Below are positions 52,715 to 64,000 of a stretch of 64,000 nucleotides of DNA, piece after piece. Under the pieces are notes generated by a model. That model saw only the letters and a list, made by a program, of their open reading frames with translations. It did not search any database and was not told the origin of the DNA. How positions within the stretch are numbered: position 1 is the first letter of the stretch; every line of letters begins with the position of its first letter. Both the position numbers and the translations under genes were made by a program. This DNA is from Planoprotostelium fungivorum (taxonomy: Eukaryota; Evosea; Variosea; Cavosteliida; Cavosteliaceae): contig MDYQ01000439.1 in the NCBI GenBank assembly GCA_003024175.1, positions 1 to 64,000 on the forward strand, written 5' to 3'.

Positions 52715-55700
52715 TCAGATCCTATCACCCATTAAGAAACTCTCTTCTGTTAGCAAGTCACCTGCGCTGTCGTGGCTTAAGTGATTGGAGGAAGAAGGAT
52801 GGTCGTGCTGTAAAGCAGGATAAAGTTTCTTCATCTCTGTGTTCATGTCACGGAACGATGGTCGATTGGGTGCCTCGTACTCCCAGCATCTAGACAGTAT
52901 GCTGAACAGCTCGTCCGGACATCTGAACCATCTCAGCTCACGCTTGCAGAAAGTGACTGATTACCTGAATGGTTGTTGTAACGTCCTCCTGTCTTCGACT
53001 ACGTACCGTAAGACTTCCTTGTTTGATAATTCCCAATACGGAGCTGAGGTCTGTCAGTTCTCTGTCTTCGCCGTTCTATCCCCTCACTTCTACCCAGCGA
53101 AAAGATCTCCCTGCCTCCTGTCAGCTCGTGGATTGTTTGATGAAGAGTGTACGCACCATGCTAAGACGCCGAAGCTCCACACGTCAGACTGTAGTGTGCT
53201 CACTTTGTATCGAATGGCTTCAGGTGCCGTCCATCTGTTTCTCGAATTTAAATCTCGCACGTGTATGTCGACTCCATATGATGTGCAGGAGACTTAATCG
53301 ATTTCCACACCTGAAAGGTAAGACATCTCTTTTCGCCTCGTAATGATTGTCTTCTTTGCTCATTCCAAAATCGGATATCTGCTCTTCTTTCAATCTCTCT
53401 TTCTCTTCTCTGTCTCTCACCTTCGCGTGCTTCTGTCCGTCTACCAGTATGTTTCTCGCTGCCAAATCTCTGTGTATGATCCCTGTCTTCTCATCAATCT
53501 CCTTCTTCTTCTTCTCTCACCTTTCGACTGCAGATAGAGCATACCCTTGACGATGTCAAAGCAAAAAGAGATGAGATTGTTGTCGTTCAAGTCTCGCTGG
53601 TTCTTCTGCAAGTATCTGCACTCGTTCAGTCTCACTCCATCGAAATGAATGAGACGTCACCTATCGAGCGAGCCACCTTCCAGATATTCCAACACCATCA
53701 GAAATCGACTGCCGTGCGTTGTCACGCCCAATAAATTCACCACATTCTGTACGCAGAGTTAAACAGAATTATCATCGATAACTTACGGGGTGGTTGAGTT
53801 TCTTCAACAAGATGATCTCCTTCCTAATCTCTGCATCTTCGATCGAGTTGACCGCCTGAATTCGATCAGACCTGACGATGAGAAGACGATCAACGGATAG
53901 ATCGATACCTTGATGCCTTTCAGGGCCACGATTGTCTCATTCCACGATCCTCTGTACACTTCCCCAAAGTTACCGTGTCCGATCACTTCTCCCACCTTTC
54001 ATCATCACTCCTTTCTCTCTGTCGACTATGACGATCTACTCACAACGACATCGTCCAGCATCAGATCTGACACGTTCAGCCTCTGCATCTCTTCTTCCAT
54101 CATCCTTTTCTTTCTGCTCTTCTCTTGCCTTCTCATCGCCAGCAGGATGGTCACGATGATAACAGAAAGGAAGAAGACAGAACCAACAATGATGCCTACT
54201 ATGGCACCTCTGCTTAATCTCGTGTCACTGATGACTTCCGTTGATGTGACAATTCTGATCTCTTGGCATGACACCGTTCCGTCTTCTCACGTCAATGGTA
54301 TATCATCATTCATAAAGGACGCACCTGAATCCATCTGTGAAGAACTACCAGGATCGCATTGTACTGATACATTGTTTGAAGGTGAGGATATCAACATCGA
54401 AGAGGACGACAGATAGACCACGTCATCGTACAGCCTGTCTCGTCCATCAATTCTTCCATTCCATCGCATCAATCATCTCAATTCTCTCACTCGGAGGAAT
54501 TCAGACGAAGGGTTCCGTTGTTCAGCTGAATACCATCTCCCCTCATTGCTGCATTTTGTGATATTCTCGTGTAAGTCACGTCTGTGTCTTGATACACCGA
54601 CATTCCTCCTCCTCGACTCGCTCGATTGAATTCGAAGGTGCTGTTGTTCACCACATTCCTTGGATACGTTGCATCGCGTACCTTTGATGTCGTCTGATCG
54701 AAGATCAGAGCACCGCCTTCTGTGGTGGCCGTGTTCCTCTGGAAGACAGAGCGGATGATCGTACTGCCACCAGTCACCGCTACGTGATTGAGTAAAAGGA
54801 ATAAACGGTTTCAGCTCACAGGAGATGAAGAGAGCGCCGCCCTTGTCGCTCGCCGCGTTGTTCGTCAGCGTGCTGTCCATGACGATGAGTCCTTCTTTAA
54901 CGGAAGCGTAGACGGCTCCTCCTTTGTCTGCAGTGTTGTGGACGAAGCTGCAACTGAAGAACGAAGAGTTGCCTTGTCCTCCTGATCGGATATAAACTTC
55001 ATTCTTCAATATCTAGGATGATCACCTGATGATGATATAAAGACTGCCCCTCCCATCTGCGCCGTGTTGTTGCTCATGCTGACGTTGTACAGACTGCTAC
55101 CATACTGACTGCTCTCTGTTCCCACATAGATCACTCCTCCCAGTCCTCCTTCGTTTCTGTTTTCCCCCTCAATACCTCCGTAAGTTGAGCTCTTCTCTCA
55201 CCCTGACATTTGACTGTCTGATATTTCATTCATCTGTGCCGATGTGCCACTGAGAGTAAACACTGATCCTGTCGATGTCGCCGTGTTGTTTGTAGCCGTG
55301 ATAGAGATGGCACTCAGGCCAAAGATAGCAGCCGGAGTGAGATAGTAAGCCCCATACATTCCCTATCGGAATACTTCATCATCTCTTCCTCTTGATTTGT
55401 AACTCACAGAATTATGTGTCACTCCATCACTATCGATTATCAGAGATACTGATCCCATCAGTTCGATCGTTCCGCCAGACGCTGCATCGTTGTACGACAT
55501 CTCGTTGTCTGCACTCGTCATCTGTGTGATGGTGGAATCACCGTCAGAGTAGACGGCTGAGCCTTTAGGTGATGAGTTTGCCTCAAACACGTTGTCTCTC
55601 ATCACGACACTGGTCTGTCTCTTTTGTCAGATGACCCTCGTCTCGTAAGAGGAGAGGACAATAACTCACAGTGTTCGTGCGAGTGATTGTCACACACCCC

Positions 55701-58700
55701 CCGAAGGAGAGGGCTGAGTTATTCGAACACTTGTTCTGTTCTAAATCTACGTTGCTAAATCCCGACAGGAACATAGCTCCACCAGATATCAACGCATCGT
55801 TCTCCTTGAATTGATTGCCTACGTTTCATCAGACCACGCATGTTGATCAATGAAGCACCCTGCATTGTGATGTTATTGCCTGACGCCGACACGAAGTACA
55901 CAGCTCCTCCATATGATGCTGATGATTCACTGAACAACGTGTCTACTATCGTCACGTTCGAGATGATTCCTTTCTGCGACATATCAATGAAGACTCTCAT
56001 CTCCTCTCACCTGATATATAGATCCTCCGTATCCCAACGCTGTGTTATTTACAAATGTACTACGATAGACATCTATCTCGTCTCAATCTTGTCGTATTCA
56101 CACCATCGTCTCACTCATAATCTTCGTCTCTCCCGTGACTTTCACTGCACTTCCGTCTGTGTGTCCACTGATGATCACTCCATTCAGCGTCATGTTTCTC
56201 ACTCTCCATGAAGAGAAGATGGCCAGTCCTTCCACTCCCTTGTTGCCCGACATCTCACATCTCGTCAGCGTCATCTCTTGTATCTGTCTCTCTCGTCAGC
56301 CACTCCTCTCCTCTCTCCCACTCACGACTCCCGTGTTCGCTATTGTAGCTCCTGATGTGGCCGTGTTATTGAAAAATTGAACGTCCGTCATGCTGACGTT
56401 CGGTGGTGGTCCATATCTCGACGTTGAATTCTGTAAATTGACCAGCATCGCTCCACCAGAGAATGTGCCCGTGTTGTTGTAGAAGGTGACGTTACTCATC
56501 TCTACACTTCCACCTCCGTGATTGAGATACATACCGCCGCCTGCGAACGGAGAGAAGTTCGTTCGAAAAGTTACGTTCTGCAATACGATGGAGGAGATGA
56601 AGCCCGCCACGGCCCAAGTGTAGATAGCCCCACCCATAAATCGGACTACGTTTCTCTCCATGATCGAGTCTGTGTGACATGATGATGATGATCTGTCATG
56701 ACGACTCACCTCTGATCATGAGTAGGCCACCGTTCATTGCGATGCAACCTCCGTAATTCCCAAAATTACCGGTACAATTCATACCTCGTATGTAGACTGA
56801 ATTTCTTACGTCGTTGTAAATAGAAATGAGGGAGCCGGTGTCGACTTGGTTACTGTAACTGCTGACATTGTGCATCGTCACGTTTGCTGTCCAATTGTTA
56901 AACATGTACATCTTCTTATCTCTTCACAGTAGATGGCGTATATCGTCGATGATTGTACTGAGCCCAATGCAAAATTTCGACTGTAAGAGTCTCGACGAAT
57001 GGACACCTTCATGTTGGAAAAAGTGGCAACTGCTGAAGCATCATCCACGTTCTCATCTTCATCTTTCACCTGAAGGATCTGCAGTATTGGATACGAAGAT
57101 ATTATCGCTGAGATCAGCACTTCCATCCGTAAATACGATGGGTGTACTCTTTGAGTTCGAAAAAGTGTTGTTCACCATCGTGATCTGACAGAACCCTATG
57201 TTAACCACTGACAGAGCGGTGTTCGATCCACTCGATCCACACTCTGTTTGATGTCACCTTATCTCTCATCAAAGCGTCTCACTCGTGAAGGAGTTTGTAT
57301 GAAATGAAGCGCGACCACCAACGATGATCCAGACATCATATTTCGAATTGCTAAAGGCGGAAGATGTAATGTCAACGGTGGCATTGTTGAAATAGAAACC
57401 GCGTCGATTGCAGCCGGTGTGATCGAATTTACTTCCAGTGATGCTGACGGAAGAAACGACATTATTGGGAAACATGCAGGTCACATCAGAAGCTCGATTC
57501 TGATACGATTTAACACGAGATGATGAATGAGTGATCACCGATATCGATGAGAAGGAAGAAGAAGCGATGAGCAATCGAGTGATGTTTCCGTCGATCTGTG
57601 GTCTTCCCGCCTGATTCTCTCGTCATCGACATTTCATCTCTGACTCACCCGTGTGATGACCGTGTTGATCATCGAAACGTTTTCTACGTTCCGCGACGTG
57701 ACGAAGAGAGGCACGACGATTCCGAACGGTATCGATTGATCGAAACGACAGCCGATGAAGCTGACGCTAGAAAGCTCATTTGCCGTAAAGAATGGAGACG
57801 TGAGAGATATGCCTCTCCAATTTAGATTGTAGATCGCCACGCTACCTCCTCCTTCGGTAACGAAGGCACAATCTGTCACTTATCAGCTGTCGTGATGGGC
57901 GTATGGATGAATCTCCACCGGTCATATTGGTTATCGAGTTGAGTGGACCGCGTAAGGTGAGGTCGTTGTGGTAGTAGATGGACGATGTATTCTGACAGAC
58001 GATGTTGCTGGGTGGTAATTGTATGTCGAGAGAGGATGTACTCTTGGCCGTGATGTATTTCAGCGCTGTCTTTCATTCAGTAGTTTCTCTTTATTCTCAT
58101 TACGATCATCTATGAAGTAGAATCGATGGAATGATGACCATTGTTTGATCTCACCTCTCGTGATATTGCTCACTCCACTGATGTCCATTTGACCTATCTC
58201 TCTGTCATAAATGATCGTACGATAGTGCAGGAAAGATGATCTCACCGTTGCTCATCATGTACATGTCAAATGAAGCGATTGTCACGTTCGTCTGTGCTGA
58301 TACCACCTGCACTCCCACCACTCCATTCGTGTTTGTCACAAAGCACATCGCTGTCACTCTGTACGCCCCATCGTACGTGTAATCACTGCAGGTCGTGTTG
58401 GCTGCAGAGATGGACACGTTGCCCTGATATTCCTTGATGCCATAGGCAGACACGTTGATCAGCTGGGGTAAACTGGCTGATGTCCTTTAATTGATGGAAC
58501 ATGATTCCATCGAATAATGTATGAATTCGGATGAATCAGATGTGAAAATCGATTTTCCGCCATAAATGTATAATACTGTTTTTGATTCACGATAGAGATG
58601 TCTTTCTGATAGATACATAAGGAATCTTAGTGTGAATAGTATGCACCTTATTTATCAATTGTAATCAAACCCTCTCACCGTCGTAGATCTGCTGAGCTAC

Positions 58701-59292
58701 ACTCTGACATTTCGTCGTCAATCTCAGCGTCACTTGCCCACTCGTCACGTTCTCTACCCTCAGACTCGGCTCTGCCTTCACATCGCAGCTCACTACCACG
58801 TCTGCCCTTATAGTCACTGCATCCGCTCCGGACGCCGGCTTCCACTGCAAGTCTAACTTGTAATGCACCAACCCGTTCTCTCTCGTCAGAGTTGCAGCAC
58901 TTGCGTTCGACGAGAATGTGAGGCCGTTCTGCACGAGGCACATAGTTGAGCCGCCGTGCAGTGCACAATCATCCGTGATGGCCTGTGGATAGACGAGAGC
59001 TCTACATCTCATCAGTCGTTCGCTCTTTTCGAACATATCCATCACCCGCAGGGGGACCAATAGACTTTGATGCTACTCCCAGAATTGACTAGAAAATTTC
59101 CACTAGAAGAACCAGCGTGAGTGCTTCTCTCATATTCTTCTCTTCTCACTTTAATTCACCCAAACCTCTCGTCCAGCCGAGATCGATGTATCCCGTATCA
59201 TCCGAAAAGATGCAAGAGCCGCTCAGCGTCTGTGCTCGTGTGGTCAAAGGTAGGAGGACGAAGAGGGTGTAGAAACGGAGCAGAGTGAACAT
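52715..59292 (-). CDS. Receptor tyrosine kinase with Pmp-like beta-helix ectodomain
   Basis: A single long gene of twenty or more short exons. Start MFTLLRFYTLFVLLPLTTRA is a signal peptide. The ectodomain (about 54.3-59.2 kb) consists of many beta-helix coils of the kind in chlamydial polymorphic membrane proteins, with FxxN and GG[AGC] motifs: NNTGTFSGGAM, NTADKGGAVYAS, NNAASDKGGALF, NNSALSFGGC, ESSASYGGAVYF. One membrane span follows (AIVGIIVGSVFFLSVIIVTI) with a basic stop-transfer. The kinase domain is complete: GHGNFGEVYRG, VALK, IIHRDLAARN, ISDFGMSKEDNHYEAKR, LPFRWTAPEAI, SDVWSFGVLAW and RCWEYEAPNRPSFRDM. HRDLAARN and the proline-tryptophan pattern mark a tyrosine kinase. The tail is short (about 35 residues) and has few tyrosines. 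No family name can be given. Confidence 0.88.
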
Positions 59293-59618
59293 CACCGTCT
59301 TGTCTGCCCGTTTTTTCAGAAGTTTCAGATCTACCCAAATGGTCGATCTCTCAGCTGACAGACAGAATAGATCAGTTGACAACGTAAAGGGTTCAAGATT
59401 ACCTTACCGCAGAAGATATGGAAGTGACTTCATCGTTGACGTGTTCGTTGAATCTTGACAACTCGGTTATTGTCGTATTCACTTCCTCCATGACAACGTC
59501 AGAGACGCACACGTTATAGCATTAACATACATTCATCTCAGAGCTATTCCAAAAGGCGGCACAGATAATTCCCGACAAAATCATGATCTCATGTTCATCA
59601 GCAACGCGAGACTTTTAT
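59293..59618. other. Spacer with a possible small minus-strand ORF
   Basis: Between the kinase start and the monooxygenase stop, the minus strand carries a coding-like run beginning MILSGIICAAFWNSSEMN at about 59585, followed by EEVNTTITELSRFNEHVND. This may be a tiny membrane-anchored protein or just 5' UTR. Evidence is weak. Confidence 0.25.
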
Positions 59619-61524
59619 TCAAGGAGTGAGTGGATTTCCGTTGAGATAATCCTGCGCCTTCTTCCCCGGTGGCGACATGTTCAGCATCAGCTTCCTGTAA
59701 CCGGCCGTCAGCCTGTTGTCCCCCATGTTCTCTAATCTGGATCCTGCTCTCTCTCAGTTCTTCTCCTCCTACGTCCACTCACCCATGACATTGCTCTCCG
59801 TGCGGACGATCTTGACTCTGGCGATCATCATCTCGTTGTACTTCTCCAGAGCAGATTCGTAAGTTTCTCCCTTCTCGTATGCGTTGGCGATGAGACTGCC
59901 GAGGAGGTAGCCAGACTCTACACCTAAACCGACACCCTGAAGATGGAGGTCAGATGCTTCGTGATGACGATGATGTGAATGAGAGGCGATGATGGTGTGT
60001 GATGTCATGTCTTTCGTTCGTCATTTCTTCTGATGCGTACCTGCAGCATGTATGGAGCCATAGCAAAAGCGGCATCACCGATGAGAGCGGCGTGAGACGA
60101 CGTGTACGCCTTCATCGTCACTTCGGCGGGAAACCACACGCGTCCCAAAATCTGCGCGGGGTCTCAATTCTCGTCGAATCATCTCCCTCACCGCAGTTCC
60201 GATCTCGCTCGCCACCGCCTTCGCGAATGGATTCTCCATGGAAGAGAAGTGATGGGCGATGGTTTCTACTGGTTTCTCTCCCGTGACGATCTGTTGAACG
60301 GGGACCTACGGCTCATCATCAGCTCATGTGATTGTGCACGTTGAGATGATGATGAGATGTGATTCGTGTGGTGCTCACCTTCGATCGATAAGAAGTCCAA
60401 GCAAAAACGTTCTCCTTATCAACCGGTACGACAACGAGTCTCCTGCCTCTCGCCCTATTTCTTTCAATTTCTATCGATGAGAATGGATCGTGATGGTGCG
60501 TACCACACGTGCAACCAATTGTTTGCATCGAATTGAGTGGGACGAGGCATCTTGACGTAGGCTACACCCCAACCGGGGTAAGTGATGTTCGCGGCGTTCT
60601 CTTCGAAGAGTTCTGATCTGACCTGATCGGTGTGAGCCCGATGATGATGTCATCGTGATGCATCATCATGTCGATCGCGCGATCGTCAAGATGGATCGTG
60701 TGATGATGGTAATACCTTCGAGCTGATGCTATCTGCACCGATGAGGATGTTGTACGTCTCGCTGTTTAAGGATTTCTTCAGTGCCACTTTGTATCCCATC
60801 TCTCCAGCGACTGTCTCTCTCATCACATCATTCTTTCATTTTTCCTCCCACCGTTGGTCTTGTGAATGTTCACGATGCCCGTCTGTCTCCTGACAGACAA
60901 TCCTTCGCTCAGAATCTATTCCATCGACATCAGATCATCATGATGATCGCTGCGATCGTATCACACCTGACAGAGTGTCTGTTTGTCTATACCGATGATG
61001 TGATCACCCGTCTCATCGACGCCCTGCACGCTTCGGTAGGGAGAGTTGAAGGTGAGATTACCTCCGATACGATCGACGACGCGTTCTCCCAAAAGAGGTT
61101 GGCCTGTGGAGAATGAGAGGAGAGAGGTGAAAGAATTAACCTGCGGCATGGATGGCGGGGAAGATGCCGAGATTCTTTAAGACTTGAGTCGCATTGGGCT
61201 GTAACACGATTCCGACACCTGATTGAATGAGATGTGATAATGAGAAAAAGGCAGAATTGAAGAAGGAGGAAGGATGGAGGATGTCACCTCTGTGATGTTG
61301 TGTGTTGGGGGCTAAATCGACAATGTTGGCATCGATTCCTCTCTTCTTCAAGGTCAGAGCTGATCGAGTGAATCAGTGGAGGTAGCGACAAATGAGAGAT
61401 GTTGCACACCGCAGACGAGGCCTGAAGGACCAGCACCAGAAATGAGTATAGATGGTTTTCTGTAGTGAGACGTGCTGAACGAGCGACTGGATTTGCCAAT
61501 ATGAGATATGTTAAGGCGCATCAT
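59619..61524 (-). CDS. FAD-dependent monooxygenase (salicylate hydroxylase/UbiH-like)
   Basis: The product is a predicted flavin hydroxylase that uses NAD(P)H and oxygen. The N-terminus MMRLNISHIGKSSRSFSTSH is basic and Ser-rich without acidic residues, as in mitochondrial targeting sequences. The FAD-binding beta-alpha-beta motif follows, SILISGAGPSGLVCALTLKK, with VDLAP at the end of the second strand. VGIVLQPNATQVLKNLGIF comes next. The second FAD motif is ALIGDAAFAMAPYMLQG with GVGLGVESGYLLG. The usual histidine of GDAAH is phenylalanine here. End at TGA 59619 (NGNPLTP). Six to eight short introns. The substrate is not known; kynurenine 3-monooxygenase and COQ6 are less likely by motif. 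Confidence 0.8.
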
Positions 61525-61708
61525 CGTGGCTGCGATGATGGCTGAGAAGGGTGATGTTGGCTGTTTGTAAATGAACCAAGTAAATAGAAGGATTTTTCGA
61601 CATGCAATAATGGTTGATCACGCTGAGTGATGCAAGATGATTACTGATCAGTAATGCTGACTTGATGGAGTGTCAGTACCTGCACAAAGAAGACCTCAAT
61701 CAATAGAT

Positions 61709-62017
61709 TTATATTTTTCTGTTCAATAGGGCGTTTCTCAGTGTCTTCTTCTCATCCGTTGTGAGTAACTTGCGATTCTCACACTGGGAGTATGATCCGA
61801 ATCCAAACATGATGGAAAATGTGATGGACAGGTAGAACGGATACGTGACGATGGCCTTGATACCAGAGCGTCCTCCCATCGTCAGCATGAAGCCAAGGAA
61901 TCCTGCGACAGCTCCGATGGATGCCCCCGTCTTTGCACTCTTCAGACCCTTCCTGCCGCACCGAGTAAACCGACCTTCAGGGTCTCTTCTCTCCATAGGG
62001 TGTCTCTGTGGTTCCAT
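61709..62017 (-). CDS. Small two-span membrane protein
   Basis: An intronless frame of 102 residues starts MEPQRHPMERRDPEGRF. Two hydrophobic segments (GAVAGFLGFMLTMGG and AIVTYPFYLSITFSIMFGF) are joined by a short basic loop, and both ends are hydrophilic and mainly basic. The size and layout resemble small inner-mitochondrial or ER proteins, but no family is recognised. Upstream ATGs in the same frame exist; I chose the one directly before the regular sequence. It is head to head with the next gene, with only 62 bp between the start codons, which must hold both promoters. Confidence 0.7.
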   Translation of the reverse strand: MEPQRHPMERRDPEGRFTRCGRKGLKSAKTGASIGAVAGFLGFMLTMGGRSGIKAIVTYPFYLSITFSIMFGFGSYSQCENRKLLTTDEKKTLRNALLNRKI

Positions 62018-62079
62018 GTTTTCGTTGTGATGTGATAATGTGATTTTGACAATTTTTGTGATCACATCACAACAACGCG

Positions 62080-63503
62080 ATGAATAACGGAAGGAGGAGA
62101 GCACTGGATGTTCTGTCTCAATATTATGCAAATGCGAGATCACGCTCTAGGGGAACATTAACGAAAGCCTCTGAGTATTTTCACGTGCGATCGAAGAATC
62201 TTCAAGGGAAAGCCAGACAATTCGGATACAAAGGAGGTGAGATTCGATCTACTCCTTCGCATCGGACCCACTGTCCATCAGGTTTTCATTTCAGCGAGAG
62301 ATACAAGAAGGAAGATTGGGATAAGGCCGCAAAATCGCCTCTTCGTTACCTTCTACCAGGTCAGAGCTCCATCTTTTCCATCCATATCGATCGGCATCAG
62401 GCCCCACTCTCCGAAGGAATGCAGCTCAGTTCAACACCGTCAGTCGTCAGATCTTTCAACGATTCTCGCGTCGATTCCGCACAAAGTCCTCCGTAGCACC
62501 ATCATCTGAAGCCGTATATTCTTCTTTCGGACTTAGGAGAAAGAAAAGAGAGAGACAGACAGTAGAGGAGGATACGAATCTGACCAGACAGTCTGAATTA
62601 TCCGACACACAGCTGACATCCGATGAGCTGTCTGCCGTGTCCAATGAGCCAGTAGAAGATCCCAACGTCCCCTTGATCGATCGCATCAGGTACCGATCAT
62701 CACACGTGCATCATCACGTTCTGAACTAGGGAAAGATCGATCGATTACGAAGTTTTATCACAGCTGATCATCACGGCCGGAACGAGTTTCTCCGCCCTCG
62801 TTGGTTGTGGTGTCGTTTTCGTCGGTTCGAAATTGATCCCCACGATGGTGCCCACCATCTGGTACCCTTTCGGTTTCATATTCGGTGCCAGCATAGGTGA
62901 TCCCACATCGCATCCTGGCAATGATGTTCACGCTGGAATCAGGCATACCTATCTTTAAGAGTTTCACACCGGAGGGTACGTATCACAAAGCCACTCGATT
63001 ACTCAGAAAAGTCGACGGAAATTTCCCAGAGTTGATGAAGTTGATCAAGAATCAAGGAGAGAACAGTGAGTCATCACATCCTGATGAAAACCGCTCATCC
63101 TCTTACACATGACATGGTCACGTCATCATGATGCTCATCACGATCACAGATCAGATCGTGCACCTCCGAGAAGTTTCAGAAGAAAAATTACTGCGAGAAT
63201 TCGATCGTATCTATACCAACGAGAAGAAACCGAGAATGAAAGCGTTCAACGATTTACAAGAGATTCGGGACATCTATTGGACGGGTGATGATGAATAGAA
63301 GATGAGTCATGTGCTGATGAGATGCAGCCAACCACTATCTGTGGCAGGTGGCTGAGTTTGGGCCAGGGACGCCCACGACGGTATTACGATACACTTCGGC
63401 TGCTTTTGTGAAAAGGAATCAGAAGATTTTGAGGAATTTGAATCTGACGATCAAATTGTTGAGGTCTGATCCACAGTGCATAGAGACGACGGAGGACGAA
63501 TAG
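62080..63503 (+). CDS. Unrecognised membrane protein, multi-exon
   Basis: Exons on the plus strand give about 400 residues. The N-terminal part is basic and helical (MNNGRRRALDVLSQYY; TLRRNAAQFNTVSRQIFQRF). A hydrophilic linker follows (TVEEDTNLTRQSELSD), then a membrane region of probably two spans (LIITAGTSFSALVGCGVVFV; MVPTIWYPFGFIFGAS). A C-terminal helical domain follows with EEKLLREFDRIYTNEKK, NDLQEIRDIYW and YTSAAFVKRNQKILRNLN, ending ETTEDE at 63503. The arginine-rich start would suit mitochondrial import. The first exon junction could not be closed in phase by eye, so the N-terminus is tentative. I do not recognise the family. Confidence 0.55.
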
Positions 63504-63647
63504 ATGAATACAGATCACATCTTGAGTCGATAGATGTCTCTGTTTACCTCCTTATCAGGCTTGAGAAAAAGCCGCATTATTTAAATTCAATTACACCGTT
63601 ACGGCGCAATTAAATGAACCAGATGAGCTGTTGTCATTCGAGCTCTG
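63504..63647. other. Short intergenic stretch
   Basis: 144 bp between the preceding stop and the next start, AT-rich in part (GCATTATTTAAATTC). Probably the promoter of the kanadaptin gene. Confidence 0.4.
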
Positions 63648-64000
63648 ATGTTTGTTGCACCTGTTGGAAGAGCGAAAACAAAAGGGACCGAAGATACTCA
63701 CCCGACACCTACATCCTCAGAATCAGATGAGACATCCAAAGCCGAAGATGTAGAGGTACCGGTAGAGAGCGAAAAGATTGAAGCACCATCACCACCGACG
63801 GCACCTTATAAGGTATCTTTAAAGTATACAGAGCCCCCTTGGGGTGGAGAGAAAGAAGAGACACCCGCCTTCCAATTGGCTGTGATCAAGAATGGAGTCC
63901 AATGTGATACGCTCCCCTTACAAGGAAAATCGTTCTCCGTTGTTGGTGAATCGATCACTTTCACACGCAATTGATCCATCGAAGGAAGATTACCCATGTG
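63648..64000 (+). CDS. SLC4A1AP: Kanadaptin, N-terminal part (cut by window end)
   Basis: The frame starts MFVAPVGRAKTKGTED with an acidic, low-complexity lead. It then enters the region that precedes and begins the FHA domain of kanadaptin: YTEPPWGGEKEETPAFQLAV, KNGVQCDTLPLQGKSFSVVG. An intron (about 63946-63984) follows, and the next exon opens GRLPMC at the window edge, the first strands of the FHA fold. The YxEPPWGG signature before FHA is characteristic of this family (human SLC4A1AP), a nuclear and cytosolic adaptor. The rest of the gene lies beyond base 64000. Confidence 0.82.

Overview
The window looks like a compact eukaryotic, probably early-branching animal genome. The genes are split by very short GT-AG introns (mostly about 34-55 nt, a few 70-85 nt). 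Neighbours are packed head to head or tail to tail with 15-180 bp between them. There is a receptor kinase with the tyrosine-kinase HRDLAARN signature, and the housekeeping genes are animal-like. A sponge (glass sponges are known for compact genomes with tiny introns) or a close unicellular relative of animals fits best. This is inference; no species marker was seen.

1-15.3 kb is an accessory region. It begins with part of a Polinton/adintovirus-type element whose protein-primed DNA polymerase B reads as one uninterrupted frame. A D5-like viral primase-helicase relic of different composition follows on the other strand. From about 6.4 to 15.3 kb there are dispersed short repeats, a 233-bp MITE-like element with perfect 26-bp inverted ends, and two copies of several duplicated segments. 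The same stretch holds a decayed Crinkler-type P-loop NTPase/nuclease-like gene with a 300-bp tandem duplication of its last exon, and pieces of an atypical protein kinase.

15.9-64 kb is gene-dense host DNA. In order it holds: PIGT; an RA-PH-ArfGAP protein; a bacterial-type glycosyltransferase; dynein light chain roadblock; STRAP; PIGB; a PH-patatin phospholipase; MCM3; two unrecognised nuclear-type proteins; a GIY-YIG nuclease with a zinc knuckle; a P2X-like channel; a calmodulin-like protein; SRP54; a secreted, probably GPI-anchored protein; a secreted SGNH esterase; a C2-DH-PH RhoGEF; a Kelch/coiled-coil protein; a secreted beta-helix protein with a GPI-type tail; and a receptor tyrosine kinase whose ectodomain is built of Pmp-like beta-helix repeats. 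The window ends with an FAD monooxygenase, two small membrane proteins and the start of kanadaptin.

Two GPI-anchor pathway genes (PIGT, PIGB) share the window with two proteins that carry GPI-type tails. The beta-helix protein lies tail to tail with the beta-helix receptor kinase. Exon limits were read by eye from splice consensus, frame and family similarity, so single exon edges may be off.
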